A stretch of 64,000 bases of DNA, from NCBI RefSeq assembly GCF_036543075.1, contig NZ_JAZHPF010000004.1, positions 186,001-250,000 of the forward strand, read 5' to 3'. The notes under the pieces were generated by a model that was not told where the DNA came from, searched no databases, and was given only the letters and a program-made list of their open reading frames with translations. The DNA is from Deinococcus sp. YIM 134068. GTDB lineage: Bacteria > Deinococcota > Deinococci > Deinococcales > Deinococcaceae. Each line of letters opens with the position of its first letter. The first letter of the stretch is position 1. The position numbers and the translations under genes were made by a program. Below are positions 62,266-64,000 of this stretch, in pieces.

Positions 62266-62804
62266 CCCCACCCGACCCGGCCCATCACCGTCCCTATCTG
62301 GAAGAGGCCCTGCGGCTGGCGCGCGAGTCCGTGGAGGCGGGGAGCGCCCCGGTCGGGGCCGTGCTCGTGAACGCGGCGGGCGAGATCGTCGCGCGGGGCC
62401 GCAACCGGGTGGGCGAGGCGCAGACGCCCGAACACGTCGGGGCCGCCAGCGTCGCCCACGCGGAGATGGACGTGTTCTTCGCAGTCGGCAAGGTGCGGGA
62501 CGCGGGGACGCTGACCCTCTACACCAGCCTCGAACCGTGCCTGATGTGCGGCGGCGCGAGCGCTCTGCTCGGTGTGGGCCGGGTCGTGTGGGCGACCGAC
62601 GACCCCTGGGGCGGGTCGGGCCGCCTCATCGCCTGGAGCAGTCACCCCGCCATGCAGGAAACCGAGGTCGTCCCCACCCCCGACCCTGATCTGGAGCGTG
62701 AGGGCGCTCGCCTCTTCGCCCCGGAGGCCAAACGCGCCTTTCCAGAGGAAGGCTGGGCGCTGTGGCGCGAGCGGTACCCAGCGGAGACCGAGGGCGTGGA
62801 GTGA
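62262..62804 (+). CDS. nucleoside/cytidine deaminase family protein
   Basis: The 180-residue protein has the zinc motifs VAHAEMDVFF (HAE) and LEPCLMCGGA (PCxxC). It is close to guanine/cytosine deaminase and TadA-type proteins, so substrate is uncertain. It overlaps the kinase stop (ATGA). With a kinase on each side, a nucleoside-salvage role is plausible but inferred. Confidence 0.88.
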   Translation: MTPPDPAHHRPYLEEALRLARESVEAGSAPVGAVLVNAAGEIVARGRNRVGEAQTPEHVGAASVAHAEMDVFFAVGKVRDAGTLTLYTSLEPCLMCGGASALLGVGRVVWATDDPWGGSGRLIAWSSHPAMQETEVVPTPDPDLEREGARLFAPEAKRAFPEEGWALWRERYPAETEGVE

Positions 62805-63691
62805 GCGTTCTCGTCGTCGGCAGTGTGAATGCGGACGTGACGGTGCGGGCGGAGCGGATTCCGGCCCCCGGAGAGACGGTGCTGGGGGAGGAGGCGCGTG
62901 TGTCGCCCGGTGGCAAGGGCGCGAATCAGGCGGTGGCCGCCGCCCTCGCCGGGGCGCGCGTGGTCCTGTGCGGCGCGGTCGGGCGGGACGCCTTCCGTGA
63001 GGCGGCGTTGCGCGGTTTGACGCGGGCAGGCGTGACCCTCTCTTACCTCCACGACCTCGACGCCCCCACCGGCCTCGCCCTGATCACCGTGGCCCCGAAT
63101 GGCGAGAACGCGATCACCGTGGCGAGCGGGGCGAACGCGCACGTCACGCCCGCACATCTGCCGCAGGACTGGGAAGGCTTCACCCACCTCCTGCTGCAAG
63201 GGGAACTGCCCCCAGAAGTCACCCGCGAGGCCGCCCGCCGCGCCCACGCCGCCGGTCTCACGGTCGTCCTCAACGCCGCGCCCGCCCGCGACCCGGACCC
63301 CGACCTCCTCGGCCACACGCACCACCTGGTCGTCAACGAGCACGAACTCGCGGCGCTGACAGGCGGGGTGGAAGTGGAGGCCGATGCGCGCTCCCTTCTC
63401 GCGGGTGGACCGCAGGCGGTGACGGTCACGCTCGGCGATCAGGGGAGCGTGACCGTCACGCCGGAGACCATCTTCCGCCTCCCCGCCCACACGGTCACGC
63501 CCATGGACACGACGGGAGCGGGCGATACCTTCTGCGGCGTGCTCGTCGCGTGGCTCGCCGATGGTAGCCCCCTGCCAGACGCGCTGCGAGCGGCCAACGT
63601 GGCTGCCGCGCTCGCCTGCGCGCGGATGGGAGCGCAGGACGCGATGCCGGAGCTGGAGGAGATTCGGGCGGCTCAGGCTCAGGGGGAGTAA
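62801..63691 (+). CDS. ribokinase-like PfkB family kinase
   Basis: The 296-residue protein has the ribokinase pattern: GSVNADVTVRAERIPAPGET, PGGKGANQAVAAALAGA, and MDTTGAGDTFCGVLVAW with the catalytic Asp. The start is a GTG overlapping the deaminase stop (GTGA). It ends the operon; a partial family 1 element follows. Confidence 0.91.
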   Translation: MSVLVVGSVNADVTVRAERIPAPGETVLGEEARVSPGGKGANQAVAAALAGARVVLCGAVGRDAFREAALRGLTRAGVTLSYLHDLDAPTGLALITVAPNGENAITVASGANAHVTPAHLPQDWEGFTHLLLQGELPPEVTREAARRAHAAGLTVVLNAAPARDPDPDLLGHTHHLVVNEHELAALTGGVEVEADARSLLAGGPQAVTVTLGDQGSVTVTPETIFRLPAHTVTPMDTTGAGDTFCGVLVAWLADGSPLPDALRAANVAAALACARMGAQDAMPELEEIRAAQAQGE

Positions 63692-63729
63692 GGGGGAGTT
63701 GACGGGGAAGTTAGCTTGGTTGCTCGGCC

Positions 63730-63865
63730 CGTTCACCCCCACCCGGCCTCCCCCCTCAAGGGGGAGGGGATAAAAGAGCAGGAGCTTTCGCTTTGTTCTC
63801 CCTCCTTGTGGGGGAGGGTCGGGGAGGGGGGTGACGAGCAACGCTCGTCCTCATCCCGAACCGGA
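63730..63865. repeat. dispersed element, family 1 (partial)
   Basis: The core GGGTGACGAGC-AAC-GCTCGTCCT and a CCCTCC/GGGAGGG hairpin are kept, with CTTTCGCT and TTGTGGGG as in the 45350 element. It precedes the acetyltransferase-like start. Confidence 0.65.
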
Positions 63866-63883
63866 TGCTCTACCCTGCCCCCC

Positions 63884-64000
63884 ATGCGTTATCGCACCTT
63901 CGCCGAACCCGACTACGAGGCGCTGCAAGCCCTCGACCTCGCCGCACAGCGCCAGCTCGACCCGCGTTCTGACGCCCTCCCCGACCGCGAGCGCGAGGGC
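63884..64000 (+). CDS. acetyltransferase-like protein, 3' end outside window
   Basis: The 39 codons seen read MRYRTFAEPDYEALQALDLA, a typical start of GNAT acetyltransferases, but this is too little for certainty. The start is leaderless, with TACCCT (63871-63876) seven bases before the ATG. Confidence 0.55.
   Translation, partial: MRYRTFAEPDYEALQALDLAAQRQLDPRSDALPDREREG

Overview
The window is high-GC bacterial chromosome that fits Deinococcus. The evidence is combined. The first gene joins the end of tRNA-Ile lysidine synthase (TilS) to a tRNA adenosine deaminase (TadA), a fusion I recall from Deinococcus. A homocitrate synthase points to the alpha-aminoadipate lysine route used by Thermus and Deinococcus. 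There is a large CHASE/PAS/GAF histidine kinase. At least 21 gene starts carry a TANNNT -10 box 5-7 bases upstream of the start codon, the leaderless-mRNA arrangement reported for Deinococcus deserti. No rRNA or tRNA gene, CRISPR array, prophage or transposase gene was recognised.

Layout. 1-4274: tilS-tadA end, a small membrane protein, proBA (proline) and a short unknown gene. 4361-9164 (minus): dxs (isoprenoids), a lipoprotein, a PspA/IM30 protein and a secreted protein. 9302-13111: a PIN-TRAM membrane nuclease, a DegV protein, a sorbosone-dehydrogenase-like protein and a new 41-residue secreted peptide gene with its own promoter. 13164-18861: aroA, a DinB-fold protein, unknown genes, a carboxynorspermidine-synthase-like enzyme and a DHH phosphoesterase. 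18987-24219: a coupled holin-like/panC/pilT operon, an AT-rich orphan gene, purB, a broken TPR gene and an OsmC protein. 24327-31326: aroE coupled to two sensory kinases, then phoH. 31393-38965: a BenE transporter coupled to a PhzF-fold protein, a CdiI-like immunity gene, homocitrate synthase, two oxidoreductases and a MATE exporter. 39108-42545: a HigBA-type toxin-antitoxin pair, a MaoC/CoA-ester-lyase pair, and KTSC and GNAT genes. 42577-54315: the cytochrome c maturation region. 54437-61106: PBP1A with a response regulator, a beta-propeller lipoprotein and an acyl-CoA ligase. 61336-63691: a coupled sugar kinase/deaminase/ribokinase operon. The window ends inside an acetyltransferase-like gene.

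The ccm region holds a complete System I set (ccmABCDEFGH plus ccdA). It runs in two blocks separated by a leucine-rich-repeat gene and two plus-strand genes. Its last two genes are a CcmI-type TPR protein that ends in a c-type cytochrome, and a Rieske iron-sulfur protein. The heme-export and ligation machinery is thus coupled to its probable clients.

The least expected signal is non-coding. Imperfect tandem arrays with a seven-base period (mostly NNNYYAG or NNNTGAG read in the direction of transcription) lie directly against or close to the stop codons of many genes, often as pairs of opposite arrays. Two of them have entered the N-terminal coding sequence of the next gene (ccmA and ccmH). 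Several dispersed hairpin-rich elements of 70-190 bases are also present, one with long terminal inverted repeats.
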